Assembly: GCA_019915135.1 (NCBI GenBank)
Contig: JAHLMK010000010.1
Coordinates: forward strand, 682,001 to 746,000
Direction of reading: 5' to 3'
DNA: 64,000 bases
DNA from: Strobilurus pachycystidiatus
Taxonomy: Eukaryota; Basidiomycota; Agaricomycetes; Agaricales; Physalacriaceae
The translations under genes and the position numbers were made by a program. The notes under the pieces were generated by a model. It saw nothing but the letters and a program-made list of their open reading frames with translations, was not told where the DNA came from and did no database searches. Shown here piece by piece: positions 54,701-64,000 of this stretch; positions within the stretch are counted from its first letter, which is position 1, and each line of letters opens with the position of its first letter.

Positions 54701-54888
54701 CTGCCTGATGAACCCTATTGGGTGACTTCTTCATGTATAGGGACGTTAAGTCCTCTTCCCCGAAGGTCTCCCTGTTATCACCAGGTATCCAACTTTGCTT
54801 TACTTCGATGTTTCCTTCTGGTGACCTTTCAAGGATCAACACGGCTTCTTCATAGGAATTCCTACGTCCTTAGGTCCCGTGAAAACCC
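51720..54888 (-). pseudogene. pol: Pol of E3, frameshifted and truncated in integrase
   Basis: RT (YIDD intact), RNase H and the start of integrase are recognisable in pieces broken by single-base losses, for example near 52210, 52377, 52441, 53866, 54380, 54690 and 54868. At 51720 the sequence jumps from KYGI, between the second Asp and the Glu of the integrase core, to intron 1 of gene X. The catalytic Glu and C-terminal module are gone. The protein cannot be functional. Confidence 0.9.
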
Positions 54889-56032
54889 GTTTGTCCCCAT
54901 GGAATCATATGTCTTGGGATCTGTCCTCGACGGTAAGAAGGTAGCGATAACTTCTTCCCATTGGTGTTATCCGTAAGGGTTCCGATTGCGTTCCCGTTGG
55001 GAAGGTTGGTGATGACCAGGTTTGAAACGATCTCGAAAGGTCGTCCCAGTAGGACCTCATAGGCGGGGTCCTGCAACACATGCAGCTGAAGGTAATAGAC
55101 AATACCTTCAAAGTCAAAAGGTATGTTACGAGCCAATCCCAAGGTACTGGTTCGTCCCTTGTCCGCACTTTCCATAGTAATGGTGAAAGTGGGATCATAG
55201 GCTATTCCTAGTTCCAATGCTGCCTTGAGCGAAATGGAGGCAATCTGTGACCCACCATCCACTAAACTCTCCTTTTTACCATTCTTGTTAATCAAGGGCC
55301 AAAAGGTTCGTAGATCTGCATTTTCCGGCGCCATATTGCCACTTATCATTTGAAAAGGGCCAGTATAGTGACCTCCGGAAAGGTTTACAAACTGTTCTAC
55401 CGCATCGTGGACTATAATTCCACCAATAGGTAAATCACCTTGTTCATGAAAGTTGACTGAATATAGCTCGGGTTGGAAGTGATCTTGGACCGTATCGGCC
55501 ACTACTTCTGTCTTGAATACAGCCACAGGCGTGTTGCGTTTCCTGATGAAGTCCGAAATGCTCTGCTGCCAAGGGGGGTTGGTAGCTAGTAGGGCTTCGG
55601 GTAACAAGAACTTCCAGGCTTCACGCCAACTGGGATTCTTGTGCAAGAGTTCTTCTGCCAGGCTACGGCGTTGGAAACTCTTGACCTTAGGTTCTTTAGG
55701 TTGAACCTTTGGTTGGTCTTTTCTGGCAGAGTTGAATCTGCTTTTGGTTGCGGCACCGGGTCTGGTTCTTCCATCGCCAGGACTTCGTCAAGAAGGTCCT
55801 GGTCAACAGGTTCTACTTCTTGAGTGACTTCCGGCTTGGAGAATGATACCTTAGGCGGCGCTGCTTTTGGAATGACCACGGACACCCGGTCCTTAGGCCA
55901 TGAGGTTACCTTCTTTTGTGGAGTTGAATCCACAGGAGCACTAGGTGCTTTTGCGCTCTGACGAGTCTGACGAGTTTCTACAGTGAACTGGCTCTCCGGA
56001 GGAGTATGTGCTAACTGCACTCCTTCCTTCAT
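54870..56032 (-). pseudogene. pro: Protease-domain ORF of E3, frameshifted
   Basis: One base is missing near 55718 (GGTCTTTT for GGTTCTTTT), breaking the frame between the Lys/Pro-rich part and the retropepsin part. The latter (55646-54870) is open with VDGGSQ and LLGRPF. The slippery site to pol is kept. Confidence 0.85.
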
Positions 56033-57383
56033 CGAGCCCTGCCGAAACCCTGATAGGCGTCGGGGGCAAACTCTTCTTCTTGGGTTGGGGTTTGAACATA
56101 CATCACGACCTCAGGTGCAAACTCATCTTCTTGAGATTGGAACGCCGATACCTTAGGTGCATTTTCTTGTTGAAACTTCTGGACTTGTTCCCAAGGGCTG
56201 AGAGGCTGCTTGGGACTAACCCTTTGAATAGGTTGACTAGTAGTTCCATTCGTTACATGATATATGTTGGTACCACCAGGCTTGTAGATATGACCATTGC
56301 TTTCGCACATTTCCTTTGTAGGACAATTCGCTACAATATGCCCTAGTTCACGACAGAAGTAACACCTTCCATCGTTAACTACGAACTTGTTTCCTGGGAA
56401 CGCGCCCGGAGGAGCTTTGTAGAGTCCATTCGGTAAGTTGGTCGGGACTGAGACACCTTGAGCAGGTGTTTGTAGATAAACCGGCGAGGCTTCTTGTACA
56501 AAACCTTGTGTGCGGAGTCCTTGCGGACCTCCACGCTGTAAGGTATGGAGAAGTTCTGCCATCATCTTCTGATCAGCCTTGCGAGCCTCTTCGCGTTCCT
56601 TTTCTCCTTTCTGGATAATGTCCTGAAGGCTAGCTACCCTATTCAGGTATTCATCCAACTCCTCTTCTTGATTCGGGTGGTAGAGGCGGGAATAAGTTCT
56701 CTGTTATAAGGACTATCCTTCGCACTCTTGCTCATCCATTTATCGGTCAAGAAGTAGTTAGAGATCGCTGCCTCAACCTCTGACAACGTGAAGTCATAGG
56801 TGGGGGTTGTCCCGGCTGTTGCATTAGCTTTCGCATCGCGCCTGAGGTCCCAAGGACATTATGCCAAACTCCCTCTGTGATAGAGGACTTGATATCTTCT
56901 ATAGCACCCTTATTGGTAAGTTCCCGACGTGATAAGATGTCCCATGATATGGAGCACTTCGCGCTGAAAGCTTTCCCATTTCTGCTTGTTGGCTACGGGC
57001 CTAGCCAGGTACGGGTCCAAGGCATCCTTTAGGTCGGCCGGGACGTACGTAGGATCGTTCTTTCCCTTTGAGTACGAGGAAAGAACTGATTCTTGGAAGT
57101 CCGCCCAGACACCTTTCAGGTAGTCTGGGTTTTTGTGCCACCTTAGGCGTTGTTCGTGGCCGGCGTATAGCGCCGCTACTTCCAACTTAGTACCTTGTTC
57201 GGTGATTCCTGTCTGGTCAAAGATCCAGTTGCACATCGTGAAGAATTCCCTCACATCGTCTCCAGAGTGTCCCTTGAACTTTGGGGCATCCCTTGAGAAT
57301 GGTATCGGGATCTTCTTGCCTTGGATCTCGCCTCTAGCTTCAGCGCTAAGTTCCTCGGAAGGTACAATTGCTCGTACTGCCAT
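56029..57383 (-). pseudogene. gag: Gag of E3, frameshifted
   Basis: Small deletions near 56665, 56851 and 56922 break the frame into an N-terminal piece ending after HLITSG and a C-terminal piece with the intact CCHC knuckle. The GGGTTTC heptamer before the stop is kept. Confidence 0.87.
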
Positions 57384-57958
57384 TACTGGAACTGGTATCG
57401 TGTTTTGGGTAGACGGGTTAAAGTCAATGAAGGGGGTAATAGGTTCTGGACTTTCGGGGTCTTCAAGGTCAGTCAAAGGACTTCCGAAAGGTGTCACAAA
57501 TGCGGGACTAGGCGAAGTTCTAGAGTCCGAATGTCTTCGGGTACTGGTTGGAGTTCTCGAAGGTGATTCAGGATCTGAAGAAGATCTGATCCTAGAGGCA
57601 GTAGGTGTTGAAGGTGGTACTTGCGTACGTTTCTTCTTTGGTTCTTGGGAGTAGTCGGGTCTGCAAAGCGTCGCTGTGCTTGAGCTACTTCACTAGGTAA
57701 ACCGTTGTAAAGTGAGCCGGCGATTGGGCGATTGCTTCTTAGGCGACTAGTGATACCAGAGGTTGCTGGATTTGAAGATCCGGCAATAACTGGGTCTCCT
57801 TTTGGTGGTGTGGATTTGCGCGGTTCTGGCTGTTGGTGTAACGACCAGAGTTCCTTGCAGCCAGTGTCTTTTGTTTATGGAGATTCCGATCTCAAGGTCG
57901 ACTTAGAAGTCTCTTTCGAAATCAAAATTTACACCCCCTCGCGGTGGGCTCCAAAATA
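57384..57958 (-). other. Leader and primer binding site of E3
   Basis: The PBS is 57936-57953 on the minus strand, next to the LTR at 57959. Small indels relative to E1 occur in the leader frame near 57640 and 57809. Confidence 0.6.
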
Positions 57959-59627
57959 TGATGAACAAGTTCGGAATAGACCTCTGAAAAAGAAGCTATC
58001 GTCTAACCACACTATCAATCCTTATCACAACTAATACTCCTTGTAAGGGAGCTGGGGTGCACAAAGGTTCGAGAGAACAAGGTGCTTTTGGGTAATGGAG
58101 AAATAGAGATGTATTCCGAATCGCTGTAGTTAAACTACGAGTTGTTTTTGGGGTGTAGGGATTCTGATCGAAATGACACAAGAAAACCTTGAAGTCGTAG
58201 GCCGAACCTCTTGACGTATGAAGACCTTAAACAGCGCGAGGCAATGTAGCTTCTACCTATCAAGTGCTCTGGTGTACAAGGACTTTGTCTTGGAATCGTC
58301 AGGCCGCTACCGCAGGTTTTACGCCACTGGACTGCTAACGATAAGGACTCCTTCTTGCACTTAAACCAAACTTCTAGTGTCTTGCACCGGGACCAAAGGT
58401 TCCGAAAGGTGTCTCAGACGTTGACAACACTCGTTCAAACTCGACTTATTCCTCAAAGGGAAGTACTTCACGAAAGAGCGTGAGTGCAGGGCAGAACCAC
58501 TTGCAAACCGGCCTTCTTGCGAATACAAGGTTCTAACACCAAGTAGATTCGTTGGTACTTGACTTGGTACGTCGGAATAAGGTTCTCTCGAGTCTTTCAA
58601 GGAGTTTGGCAACACCTGATGTCTTTAAATCTTGGAAAGGTCTTTGGGGTCTTTGGGTACTTTGCAGAAATGAGTCGAAACTCGAGATAGATTCACTACA
58701 ACGGCTGCGTCTGACTAGCGGCTACTGGAGGGGGCTCTAAGCTACTGAAATATGGGTCCTTTGGCCCCTTTTATACTACTGGTGGGTTCCTACTGAGTAA
58801 GCATCTATTCTAGGATCGGATACATCGGACTTTCGAGTCATACAAGTGCTGGATTCTTATTGGCTATCCCTGGTCGAAACAACTGCGGCCAGGCCGCTTG
58901 GTCCTTTAGCCATATACGCCACCTTGGCGGTATGGTACAATCCTTGTGCCCAGGAGATCAAGGTCCGATAAGGACTTCGATCCTTAGGTATCTTTATGTT
59001 GCAAGGTCCTACGGACACCTGCTTTCTTGTGGATAGGTTGGATGGAGATCGTTAAGAACGTCCTTTCGAGCGCAGACACTACAGGGGAGTGTTTTCTTAA
59101 AGTGGTAATACACCCTGCTTTCGGGGTGGTCCTTGATCGTGGATCATGATCGATCGGCATAGCGGAAGGCGTCGGTTCGGAGTCCTTGACAGCTCCGAAG
59201 ATTGTTTCCCCAAAAGGGTTGTGACGTCCTTGAACTATTTCGGGACCTTCCAGGTCTTTGGGTTGAGGTGCGCAGGTCTCGGGTCGCTCGAACTGAACCG
59301 CCTGGAGACCTTTGGACCCTCCTTGGGTGCGAATGGTTATAGCACATCGTCTGTAGTACAAGGTACACGCAAAGGTACGGGATCTTGACAGGGATCCAAC
59401 GCGCGGATAAGGATATTCGGATGAAGGTGATCGAAGGTTTCGATCGCGCCTGTCCTAAAGGACTTGTTAAGGCGCCTGGACCTTGTCCTGGAGGCTTGCC
59501 CGCGTCAAGGCAGTAACTCCTGCGCGCTCTATCCTAAGTACTTGACTGGAGGTTCCTAAGGTCTTTGGGCTGTTCAGGAATCGCAAAATTCCCCGTTTCT
59601 AGTACTGGAATAGTACCCTGCGTATCA
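57959..59627 (-). repeat. 5' LTR of E3, 1,669 bp
   Basis: Ends TGATGAAC and GCGTATCA on the plus strand. Almost identical to the 3' LTR of E3 and to the E4 LTR. GCGT follows at 59628-59631. Confidence 0.97.
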
Positions 59628-60596
59628 GCGTGCAATGGGCGAATATGCTACAGTGGGTGGAGTCATGCGTGATCATGGAGACGTTCGTGTTTGGAGGAGG
59701 CGGCGTGCAGCGGGCGTGGTAGGTGGATGGTAGGTGGATGGGTGTGACAGCGCGACGGCGGGCGAGCGGGCGAGACGGCGGATGAGCGGGCGAGACGGCG
59801 GGCGAGTGGGCGAGACGCGCTGTTTCTAGGCCTGACAGTGACCTCAACACACTGAGTGAGTGAGGGATAGTGGAGAGGGCAGGTGCTGATGAGAATGTTG
59901 GGATGGCTGAGGAACATTGAGTGGGTCGGGCGCGGGGCGCGGTGGGCGCGGAGGGCGAGACGTGGCGGGATGGAGACGTGCAGCGCTGAAGAGAGCGCGT
60001 CGACTGCCTGAGCCAGGCATAGGCACAAAGACGGGGCCTGGTGCTTGGAGGTAACCTTGCTGATGTTATCAGATGGCGGCGGCGCCGGGTCGCAGGGCGC
60101 GGCAGGCGGTAGTGATGCTGAGCAGAGGAGGATGAGGGCGCGGGAACTTGGCTCTGAGAGCCAAGTTCCCACGACAGCACGAGCGAGGGTGGACGCGGTC
60201 GCGTTGAAAGAGAGAGCAGAGGACGTGACCATCAACAGGTCATGTTTGGCTGTGTTGCCCAGGTGTTTGTTGCACCTTCTCTCCTCCCACCACCTGCAAG
60301 AACGCCAAACCACCGGGGCGCACCCTCTGAGCATGGAGGCTAGCGGCCCAGCCGGCGTTAGTTACCACCATCCCACGCGGAACGGGAGAACGGACGCGGC
60401 CGCGCATGCACCCGCGAGAGACGGCGCGCGTTGTGCTGCCATTCAAAGTGCGTTGATTAAACCTTCTTCATCTTCATCTTGTCTCACTCGCACTTCTCAA
60501 GGACAGCAACCCAACTGACACAAGTACCCGCCTCACCCCGCCCTGGCCCCACATTCCCCGCCTTTTCCCGCATCGCCCGCCGGCATCTGACGACCA
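59628..60596. other. Host-derived DNA right of E3, with minisatellite and palindrome
   Basis: A G/C-rich tandem array built on GCGGGCGAGACGGCG-like units spans about 59755-59820. A perfect 14-bp stem around one base lies at 60142-60170 (GGGAACTTGGCTCT and its complement). Frames up to 223 codons on the minus strand are Ala/Pro/Arg-rich products of base composition. A C/T-rich tract near 60465-60500 may be the old leader of the cyclophilin remnant. Confidence 0.45.
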
Positions 60597-60716
60597 GGCC
60601 GCCGCATCGTCTTCAAGCTCCATGACGTATTGTGCCAAGACAGCGAGCTTGCCACTGGCCAGAATGGCTTCGGATACACCGGCTCTAGCTTCCACCGCAT
60701 CATTGCCAACGGGTGA
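60597..60716 (+). pseudogene. Cyclophilin (peptidyl-prolyl isomerase) pseudogene fragment
   Basis: The translation runs from GRRIVFKLHD through ELATGQNGFGYTGSSFHRII to a TGA. This matches the N-terminal part of a fungal cyclophilin, where GRIVF, a GFGY and SSFHR(V/I)I are conserved. About ten residues between the first and second blocks are missing or altered, and the rest of the domain is absent. No functional isomerase can result. Confidence 0.75.
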
Positions 60717-61565
60717 GAAGCTCGTTGGTAAGTCCGCCCACGCCGCCCGATGGCGCTGATCTGACCGGCGCCCCGTATAAGAGAACGAGACAGCGCGTCA
60801 GCTTAGTGCCCTCGTACAGCAACGCCGAACAACGGCGTGCACTCTGGATAGGACCGTCCTGCTCAAGATTGACAGTTCTCTCTTGCCACATCCTCTGCAC
60901 CACCACCACCTCTCTCGGCTCTCGTTGCACGGCGCGACGTGCACCTCTCTCCTCAGTTCCACCGGGGCGTCGTCGCTCCTTGTCTGCCTCCCAGTCCACT
61001 GGTGGACATCGACATCGACGCGAGCCGCGTCACCTCGTTCGCCGACCACCACCTCGTTCGCCGACCACCATCTCGTTCGCCGGCCACCACGGCTGTCTTC
61101 GCACCACCTCCAAACCTCTTACAGTCCACTCCTCCTGCGCCCATCCGGTGTTGCACCAGGGTGTCGCGCCCACCACCGGGCTCAGTCTGACATTGGAGCT
61201 GACGCCCTACGAGGACGACCGAATTGATGGCTTGGTCTTCGTTCGAGCTCACAGATCCCGCGACGCTGCTTGACCTGAGCGTGGAGCAGTGCGTCGACCT
61301 GGCACTGTGACGAGGACCGTTCACCAACGGATACGCCGTCGTAGACGGTTGTCAAACTTTCCTTTGAATGTTCAACTTACTATACAATCGATCCCTACCT
61401 ACACATACTAGAGATTTACTATACATAACGTAGCATTTTCTGTAACCGGTTTTTCCATTGAACTTTGAATGAAATGAGTACGTTGTGCAGCGAAATGAAG
61501 CCCTCACGGAGTCTGAACTCTAAATTCATGAACTTGTCCACTTCCTACCATCTTCTCGGATCCTC
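60717..61565. other. Host-derived DNA with short tandem repeat, no supported gene
   Basis: Open frames of 83-186 codons on the plus strand are Ser/Arg/Pro-rich and overlap in all frames. Three copies of a 19-bp unit (CACCTCGTTCGCCGACCAC) lie at 61031-61087. From 61320 to 61550 the DNA is A/T-rich and noncoding. Confidence 0.45.
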
Positions 61566-62095
61566 ATGACGGGCGAGCACCAAACTCAACTGCCTCACCC
61601 GGACGAGCTTTCGAGACGCCAACTCTACGCACTGCTGAAAGCATCTGAACAGCCTTTGACACCATGTCTGCAGAATTGGCAGCGCATCTTGAGCTTTGAA
61701 GGTGAGTCTTTCTGCCTGCCATTTCTGCCTGAGTTCAGCACGTTTACGCGCGCTAGAAATATCCAATGCCGCTCTGCCTTCACCATGAACACACCCACGC
61801 GTCGGGCGCGCGTCGCCGGTCGCGCACTCTTTAGATTCTGCCTCCGCGGCCACAACTTCAGCAGAATATGGCCCTGCCTCTCATTCCGGCTCTCCTTCTC
61901 GAGCACGTTCTCAGTCTCCTGCTTCTCCTATCGACCTGGCTACCGCCTTTCATCATCAGTCCACTACAGATTCAGGATCACCCATGCGAGTCGAGTCCCC
62001 CACGCACATTGACACCGACTCTGGAGCCTCTCACTCTGACTCAGGCCTGGACTTACCGCTGACGAGAAGTTCGTGGTCTGTTTCGAGGGTCACGC
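61566..62095 (+). pseudogene. Possible host gene end cut by E4
   Basis: A 148-codon frame starts at 61566 (MTGEHQTQLPHPDELSRRQL) and may be a first exon ending at GTGAGT near 61701. In another frame, from about 61783 to the LTR at 62096, lies a Ser/Asp-rich stretch (SGSPSRARSQSPASPIDL, HSDSGLDLPLTRSSWS) that looks like a second coding exon. The joining frame is not certain. The E4 insertion would cut it. Family unknown. Confidence 0.3.
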
Positions 62096-63764
62096 TGATA
62101 CGCAGGGTACTATTCCAGTACTAGAAACGGGGAATTTTGCGATTCCTGAACAGCCCAAAGACCTTAGGAACCTCCAGTCAAGTACTTAGGATAGAGCGCG
62201 CAGGAGTTACTGCCTTGACGCGGGCAAGCCTCCAGGACAAGGTCCAGGCGCCTTAACAAGTCCTTTAGGACAGGCGCGATCGAAACCTTCGATCACCTTC
62301 ATCCGAATATCCTTATCCGCGCGTTGGATCCCTGTCAAGATCCCGTACCTTTGCGTGTACCTTGTACTACAGACGATGTGCTATAACCATTCGCACCCAA
62401 GGAGGGTCCAAAGGTCTCCAGGCGGTTCAGTTCGAGCGACCCGAGACCTGCGCACCTCAACCCAAAGACCTGGAAGGTCCCGAAATAGTTCAAGGACGTC
62501 ACAACCCTTTTGGGGAAACAATCTTCGGAGCTGTCAAGGACTCCGAACCGACGCCTTCCGCTATGCCGATCGATCATGATCCACGATCAAGGACCACCCC
62601 GAAAGCAGGGTGTATTACCACTTTAAGAAAACACTCCCCTGTAGTGTCTGCGCTCGAAAGGACGTTCTTAACGATCTCCATCCAACCTATCCACAAGAAA
62701 GCAGGTGTCCGTAGGACCTTGCAACATAAAGATACCTAAGGATCGAAGTCCTTATCGGACCTTGATCTCCTGGGCACAAGGATTGTACCATACCGCCAAG
62801 GTGGCGTATATGGCTAAAGGACCAAGCGGCCTGGCCGCAGTTGTTTCGACCAGGGATAGCCAATAAGAATCCAGCACTTGTATGACTCGAAAGTCCGATG
62901 TATCCGATCCTAGAATAGATGCTTACTCAGTAGGAACCCACCAGTAGTATAAAAGGGCCAAAGGACCCATATTTCAGTAGCTTAGAGCCCCCTCCAGTAG
63001 CCGCTAGTCAGACGCAGCCGTTGTAGTGAATCTATCTCGAGTTTCGACTCATTTCTGCAAAGTACCCAAAGACCCCAAAGACCTTTCCAAGATTTAAAGA
63101 CATCAGGTGTTGCCAAACTCCTTGAAAGACTCGAGAGAACCTTATTCCGACGTACCAAGTCAAGTACCAACGAATCTACTTGGTGTTAGAACCTTGTATT
63201 CGCAAGAAGGCCGGTTTGCAAGTGGTTCTGCCCTGCACTCACGCTCTTTCGTGAAGTACTTCCCTTTGAGGAATAAGTCGAGTTTGAACGAGTGTTGTCA
63301 ACGTCTGAGACACCTTTCGGAACCTTTGGTCCCGGTGCAAGACACTAGAAGTTTGGTTTAAGTGCAAGAAGGAGTCCTTATCGTTAGCAGTCCAGTGGCG
63401 TAAAACCTGCGGTAGCGGCCTGACGATTCCAAGACAAAGTCCTTGTACACCAGAGCACTTGATAGGTAGAAGCTACATTGCCTCGCGCTGTTTAAGGTCT
63501 TCATACGTCAAGAGGTTCGGCCTACGACTTCAAGGTTTTCTTGTGTCATTTCGATCAGAATCCCTACACCCCCAAAAACAACTCGTAGTTTAACTACAGC
63601 GATTCGGAATACATCTCTATTTCTCCATTACCCAAAAGCACCTTGTTCTCTCGAACCTTTGTGCACCCCAGCTCCCTTACAAGGAGTATTAGTTGTGATA
63701 AGGATTGATAGTGTGGTTAGACGATAGCTTCTTTTTCAGAGGTCTATTCCGAACTTGTTCATCA
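62096..63764 (+). repeat. 5' LTR of E4, 1,669 bp
   Basis: TGATACGC start and TTCATCA end. It shares the E3 variants (CTCGAGAG near 63130, CTGTCAAG near 62333), so E3 and E4 are sister copies. Confidence 0.97.
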
Positions 63765-64000
63765 TATTTTGGAGCCCACCGCGAGGGGGTGTAAATTTTG
63801 ATTTCGAAAGAGACTTCTAAGTCGACCTTGAGATCGGAATCTCCATAAACAAAAGACACTGGCTGCAAGGAACTCTGGTCGTTACACCAACAGCCAGAAC
63901 CGCGCAAATCCACAACCACCAAAAGGAGACCCAGTTATTGCCGGATCTTCAAATCCAGCAACCTCTGGTATCACTAGTCGCCTAAGAAGCAATCGCCCAA
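63765..64000 (+). other. PBS and leader of E4
   Basis: The PBS is 63770-63787. The leader that follows matches 1500-1710 of E1 with few changes. The coding part of gag lies beyond the window. Confidence 0.7.

Larger units (their letters stand above)
44341..59627 (-). mobile_element. E3: complete but defective giant Gypsy copy, 15,287 bp
   Basis: Both LTRs are full (44341-46010 and 57959-59627), and GCGT stands on each side (44337-44340 and 59628-59631), a 4-bp target duplication. The internal order is as in E1, but about 1.1 kb covering the end of pol, the spacer and gene X exon 1 is missing at 51719/51720. gag, pro and pol carry many small indels. Genes Y and Z and the C-terminal part of X are open. 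Confidence 0.95.
62096..64000 (+). mobile_element. E4: fourth giant Gypsy copy, start only
   Basis: Full 5' LTR, PBS and the first part of the leader, running out of the window. Its 3' end and target duplication cannot be checked; the left flank is CACGC. Confidence 0.93.

Noticed and set aside
59663..60334. A 223-codon minus-strand frame
   Set aside because: Ala/Pro/Arg-rich, overlaps minisatellite DNA, no motif, and the other frames are equally open.
60713..61273. A 186-codon plus-strand frame after the cyclophilin remnant
   Set aside because: Overlapping frames of similar length exist and part of it translates a 19-bp tandem repeat.

Overview
This window is a nest of transposable elements in what looks like the genome of an agaricomycete (mushroom-type basidiomycete). 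The evidence is short introns of about 50-65 nt with GT..AG ends and CTAAC-like branch points, a TET/JBP-type dioxygenase of the kind expanded in that group, and Gypsy and hAT elements. I see almost no ordinary host genes; what host DNA remains is broken.

The main occupant is one family of very large Ty3/Gypsy LTR retrotransposons. By my reconstruction an intact copy is about 16.4 kb: LTRs of about 1,670 bp (TG..CA ends) around about 13.06 kb of internal DNA. Sense genes are gag, pro and pol in three successive -1 frames, then a spliced gene X. Antisense to these, before the 3' LTR, lie two further spliced genes, Y (431 codons) and Z (322 codons). Four copies are seen: E1 (+ strand, 1-16080, both outer ends cut), E2 (- strand, 16081-42671), E3 (- strand, 44341-59627, complete with a 4-bp target duplication) and E4 (+ strand, from 62096, runs out of the window).

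E1 and E2 meet tail to tail inside their 3' LTRs. They form a near-perfect palindrome with 3,777-bp arms (12274-16050 and 16081-19857) and a 30-bp spacer. The arm in E2 carries E1's private LTR variants, not those of E2's own 5' LTR, so the end of E2 appears to have been copied from E1. Two later insertions split gene X of E2: an 884-bp solo LTR of another family (22257-23140) and a 9,509-bp hAT transposon (23832-33340).

The hAT element has 20-bp perfect terminal inverted repeats, an 8-bp target duplication, a spliced BED-finger transposase and three passenger genes. One passenger is a spliced TET/JBP-like 2-oxoglutarate/Fe(II) dioxygenase with its HxD, H and R residues. The others are an AT-hook protein and a small basic protein. 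A tRNA-like Pol III element lies near each end, both pointing outward.

Between E2 and E3, and between E3 and E4, are remnants of host DNA: a gene cut by the E2 LTR, a cyclophilin pseudogene, minisatellites and a Ser-rich exon cut by E4. No copy in the window has a fully sound pol: E1 has YIDN at the reverse transcriptase site, E2 has a stop in integrase, and E3 has a deletion plus many small indels. Genes Y and Z are open in all three copies.
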